The notes beneath the pieces were generated by a model. That model was not told the origin of the DNA and made no database searches. It worked only from the letters and a program-made list of their open reading frames with translations. Shown piece after piece: positions 61,187 through 64,000 of a stretch of DNA of 64,000 nt; within the stretch, counting starts at the first letter, position 1; every line of letters begins with the position of its first letter. The position numbers were made by a program, and so were the translations under genes. Source of the DNA: Alistipes sp. (GTDB taxonomy: Bacteria > Bacteroidota > Bacteroidia > Bacteroidales > Rikenellaceae); contig JAGBCX010000005.1 in NCBI GenBank assembly GCA_017937805.1, positions 1 through 64,000 of the forward strand, given 5' to 3'.

Positions 61187-63814
61187 TTATTTCAAAGCTT
61201 GGAGTTGCGCCTCAATCGCCGCAATCTTCGCCTCCGCATCACGCTTCTTATTCTGCTCGTTAGCAACCACTTGTGCAGGTGCTGACGACACGAAACGCTC
61301 GTTAGAAAGCTTCTTCATAACGGTTGCGAGGAAGCCCTGCTGATATGCCAAATCCTTCTCCAACTTCGCAATCTCAGCCTCCTTGTCGATATTGTCGCCC
61401 ATAGGAACGAAGTACTGCGTAGTCTTTACGATAAAGGCTGCGTCCATAGGGTTCTTCTCGGTAACGAAAGTTACTGCCGAGAGGTTTGCCATCTTCACGA
61501 TAACAGCCTCATACTCCGCAGGATAGTTCTCGTCACGAACAACCTTCAACTCCAACGCCTCCTTCTGCGGCAAGTTCTTCTGCTTGCGGATATTACGCAC
61601 GGCCGAAACAACCTCCTGTACGAGAGCAAAGCGAGCCAAAGCCACCTCGTCAGCAGGCTCTGCCTTTGGCATCGAAGCCACGCAAATAGACTCTCCCTCC
61701 TTGCGCTCTGCCAAGTCCTGCCAAATCTCCTCGGTTACGAATGGCATGAATGGGTGAAGGAGCAACATCAACTGCTCAAACATCTTCTTTGTAGCCTCCA
61801 TTGTCACAGCATCGCAAGGCGAGCCATACGCAGGCTTTATCATCTCCAAATACCAGCCGCTGAAATCGTCCCAGAAGAGTTTGTATGCAACCATCAACGC
61901 CTCCGAGATGCGGTAGTTCTTGAAATTCTCCTCAATCTCCGCCAATGCTGCATTGAAGCGGTTTGTGAACCATGCCACAGCCTGCTTCGAGCAGTCGCTC
62001 TGTGCCAATGATGCATCAACCTGCCAGCCGTTGATAAGGCGATATGCGTTCCAAATCTTATTTCCGAAGTTACGGCCTTGCTCGCAGAGAGCGTTGTCGA
62101 ACATCAAGTCGTTACCAGCCGAAGAGCAGAGCATCATCGCTACACGCACACCGTCAGCACCATACTCGGCAATCAAATCGAGCGGGTCAGGCGAGTTACC
62201 CAACTGCTTCGACATCTTACGACCAATCTTATCGCGCACGATACCGGTGAAATAGACGTTTCCAAACGGTTTTTCGCCACGATACTCATATCCCGCCATA
62301 ATCATACGAGCCACCCAGAAGAAGATAATATCCGGACCGGTTACGAGATCGTTGGTTGGGTAGTAGTACTTAATCTGCTCATTATCAGGGTTGCGAATAC
62401 CATCAAATACCGAGATAGGCCACAACCACGACGAGAACCATGTATCGAGTACATCGTCATCTTGGCGCAAGTCAGCCAAAGTGAGCGATGTATCACCCGT
62501 CTTCTCGTGCGCCAATGCCAACGCCTTCTCTGCGGTCTCGGCTACAACATAGCCACCCTTTGGAAGGTAGTAAGCAGGGATACGCTGTCCCCACCACAAC
62601 TGACGCGAGATACACCAATCCTTGATATTCTCCATCCAATGGCGGTAGGTATTCTTGTACTTTTCAGGTACGAAGCGGATAATATCCTCCAAAACTGCCT
62701 TTGTTGCAGGCTCGGCAATCTCCTTCATCGCCATAAACCACTGCATAGACAACTTCGGCTCAATAGCCACGCCTGTACGCTCCGAGTAGCCGACATTGTT
62801 GGTGTAAGCCTCGGTCTTTTCGAGCAGGTCGGCATCTGCCAAGTCTTTCTCAATCTGCTTGCGGCACTCAAATCTATCAACACCTACATACATGCCGACC
62901 TTATCGTTAATTGTGCCGTCATCGTTGAAGATATCGATGGTTTCGAGTCCATATTTCTCGCCGAGCATATAGTCGTTCACATCGTGCGCAGGGGTAACCT
63001 TCAAAGCACCAGTACCGAACTCGATATCTACATACTCATCACGAATAATCGGAATTGAGCGACCTACGAGAGGCACGATAACACGCGCACCCTCCGGAAC
63101 ATCGGCATAGCGAGGGTCATTCGGGTTAAGGCAGACTGCCGTATCGCCCAAAATGGTTTCAGGGCGAGTTGTAGCAACAATGATGTTGCGGTCTGTACCC
63201 TCCAACTTGTAACGCAAGTAGTAGAGCTTACCCTGCGACTCCTTGTATATTACCTCCTCGTCAGACAAAGCGGTCTTTGCCGATGGGTCCCAATGCACCA
63301 TACGCACACCGCGGTAGATTTTACCCTTGCGGTAGAGGTCGCAGAAGACCGAAATCACGCTCTCGGTACGCTCTGGGTCCATTGTAAAACAAGTTCTATC
63401 CCAATCGCACGATGCGCCCAACTTACGCAACTGCTTCAAAATAATACCTCCGTGCTTCTCCTTCCACTCCCAAGCGTGAGCAAGGAACTCCTCACGAGTC
63501 AAAGTCGATTTGTCGATGCCCTCAGCCTTCAACTTTGCTACGACCTTCGCCTCGGTAGCGATAGATGCGTGGTCGGTACCCGGTACCCAGCAGGCATTCT
63601 TGCCGAGCATACGGGCACGGCGCACCAACACGTCCTGCAAGGTATTGTTGAGCATGTGGCCCATGTGCAACATACCCGTAACGTTTGGTGGCGGAATTAC
63701 AATAGTGTAGGGCTCGCGAGCATCAGGCTCCGAGTGAAAAAGGTTCTTTTCAATCCAGTAATCGTACCACTTTTGTTCAATCTCTTGTGGTAAATACTTG
63801 TCTGCGATTGCCAT
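61187..63814 (-). CDS. valS: Valyl-tRNA synthetase
   Basis: The 875-residue class I synthetase has the HIGH-type motif HMGH (50-53, in [15 protein letters not shown]) and the editing domain (about 190-340, [17 protein letters not shown]). [15 protein letters not shown] supplies the KMSKS lysine, and a C-terminal anticodon-binding domain and an alpha-helical coiled-coil tail (about 810-875) follow. It charges tRNA-Val and edits misactivated threonine. It is complete. A promoter with -7 element TACTTTTG lies at 63853-63883. The 3' end merges into a repeat-rich structured region with a strong terminator. Confidence 0.97.
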   Translation of the reverse strand: MAIADKYLPQEIEQKWYDYWIEKNLFHSEPDAREPYTIVIPPPNVTGMLHMGHMLNNTLQDVLVRRARMLGKNACWVPGTDHASIATEAKVVAKLKAEGIDKSTLTREEFLAHAWEWKEKHGGIILKQLRKLGASCDWDRTCFTMDPERTESVISVFCDLYRKGKIYRGVRMVHWDPSAKTALSDEEVIYKESQGKLYYLRYKLEGTDRNIIVATTRPETILGDTAVCLNPNDPRYADVPEGARVIVPLVGRSIPIIRDEYVDIEFGTGALKVTPAHDVNDYMLGEKYGLETIDIFNDDGTINDKVGMYVGVDRFECRKQIEKDLADADLLEKTEAYTNNVGYSERTGVAIEPKLSMQWFMAMKEIAEPATKAVLEDIIRFVPEKYKNTYRHWMENIKDWCISRQLWWGQRIPAYYLPKGGYVVAETAEKALALAHEKTGDTSLTLADLRQDDDVLDTWFSSWLWPISVFDGIRNPDNEQIKYYYPTNDLVTGPDIIFFWVARMIMAGYEYRGEKPFGNVYFTGIVRDKIGRKMSKQLGNSPDPLDLIAEYGADGVRVAMMLCSSAGNDLMFDNALCEQGRNFGNKIWNAYRLINGWQVDASLAQSDCSKQAVAWFTNRFNAALAEIEENFKNYRISEALMVAYKLFWDDFSGWYLEMIKPAYGSPCDAVTMEATKKMFEQLMLLLHPFMPFVTEEIWQDLAERKEGESICVASMPKAEPADEVALARFALVQEVVSAVRNIRKQKNLPQKEALELKVVRDENYPAEYEAVIVKMANLSAVTFVTEKNPMDAAFIVKTTQYFVPMGDNIDKEAEIAKLEKDLAYQQGFLATVMKKLSNERFVSSAPAQVVANEQNKKRDAEAKIAAIEAQLQALK

Positions 63815-63852
63815 AATTCTATATATTTTTTGTATCTCTTTGTTCTAAACGG

Positions 63853-63883
63853 CAAAAGTAATAATTTTTCCCGAAACAAACAA
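63853..63883 (-). promoter_or_regulatory. Promoter of valS
   Basis: TACTTTTG (minus strand, 63853-63860) has a TTG (63881-63883) 20 bases upstream. The leader is about 32 nt. Confidence 0.7.
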
Positions 63884-63917
63884 CTCTTTGCATAGCAAAA
63901 AAGTTGAGAGTTTTTAT

Positions 63918-63925
63918 TATCTTTG
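63918..63925 (+). promoter_or_regulatory. -7 element of the feoB-like gene
   Basis: TATCTTTG is followed 8 bases later by the ATG at 63934, which implies a very short leader. No -33 TTTG stands at the expected distance. Confidence 0.55.
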
Positions 63926-63933
63926 CGCCAAAT

Positions 63934-64000
63934 ATGGTTTCGGAGAAGGTGATACATATAGCCATTGTAGGCAACCCAAATAGCGGAAAAACTTCGCTAT
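63934..64000 (+). CDS. Start of a FeoB-like ferrous iron transporter GTPase (partial)
   Basis: Only the first 22 codons are present: MVSEKVIHIAIVG followed by the P-loop GNPNSGKTS. The GNPNSGKT form of the G1 motif, this close to the N-terminus, is typical of FeoB ferrous iron transporters. Era-like or other TRAFAC GTPases have GRPNVGKS instead. The window ends inside the gene, so no membrane domain can be seen. Its divergence from valS with a short leader is clear. Confidence 0.65.
   Translation, partial: MVSEKVIHIAIVGNPNSGKTSL

Overview
The window is chromosomal DNA of a Bacteroidota bacterium, most likely order Bacteroidales (Rikenellaceae/Alistipes-like or a near relative). The signs are a SusC/SusD pair, BACON, fimbrillin-like and GLUG surface lipoproteins, DUF5606, DUF5689 and PG0541 proteins, a long NusB, LicD and BspA-type LRR proteins. 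Promoters repeatedly match the Bacteroidota form TTTG-N19/20-TAnnTTTG. I found no tRNA, rRNA, CRISPR array, IS transposase or integrase.

Layout. 1-2.2 kb: CPA-type antiporter with two small membrane or secreted proteins. 2.2-6.6 kb: GH3 beta-glucosidase, nusB-yajC, and a four-helix-bundle protein gene bracketed by two copies of a palindromic repeat. 6.7-9.1 kb: large fimbrillin-like lipoprotein with a 43-residue peptide gene just upstream. 9.4-17 kb: AraC regulator, then a complete TetR-TolC-MFP-RND-PG0541 efflux operon. 17.2-24.6 kb: DUF5606, MscS, paired DUF5689 lipoproteins, pepD, ispF with a GH2-like protein lacking a catalytic barrel, an orphan HsdR-N-type protein and a small lipoprotein. 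24.9-28.1 kb: GH2 beta-galactosidase. 28.1-30.7 kb: S24/LexA-like regulator divergent from a small acidic protein and an intact phage terminase large subunit, with no other phage genes. 30.8-35.4 kb: rimP-nusA-infB with an attenuator-like hairpin in its leader. 35.6-38.5 kb: CoA-transferase followed by a 1.55-kb islet (rod-shaped ncRNA candidate plus LRR protein) bounded by a direct duplication of the CoA-transferase 3' end. 38.6-41.5 kb: GT2-LicD-LuxE/PaaK-like surface decoration operon. 41.6-56.3 kb: eight-gene SusC/SusD operon whose other six products are surface or secreted lipoproteins, one of about 1,860 residues built of GLUG repeats. 56.7-64 kb: ung; galM-deoD-two S1/P1 nucleases (nucleic acid and nucleoside scavenging); valS; start of a feoB-like gene.

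The most unusual content is non-coding. Three long palindromic elements (near 9.3, 24.85 and 35.5 kb) share an invariant 6x6 internal loop between covarying stems. The LRR islet carries its own promoter and a rod-like RNA of about 215 nt. Intergenic spacers hold many short arrays with strict 7- or 9-nt periods but different unit sequences. All structures were folded by eye, and all family assignments come from recognising motifs, not from database searches.
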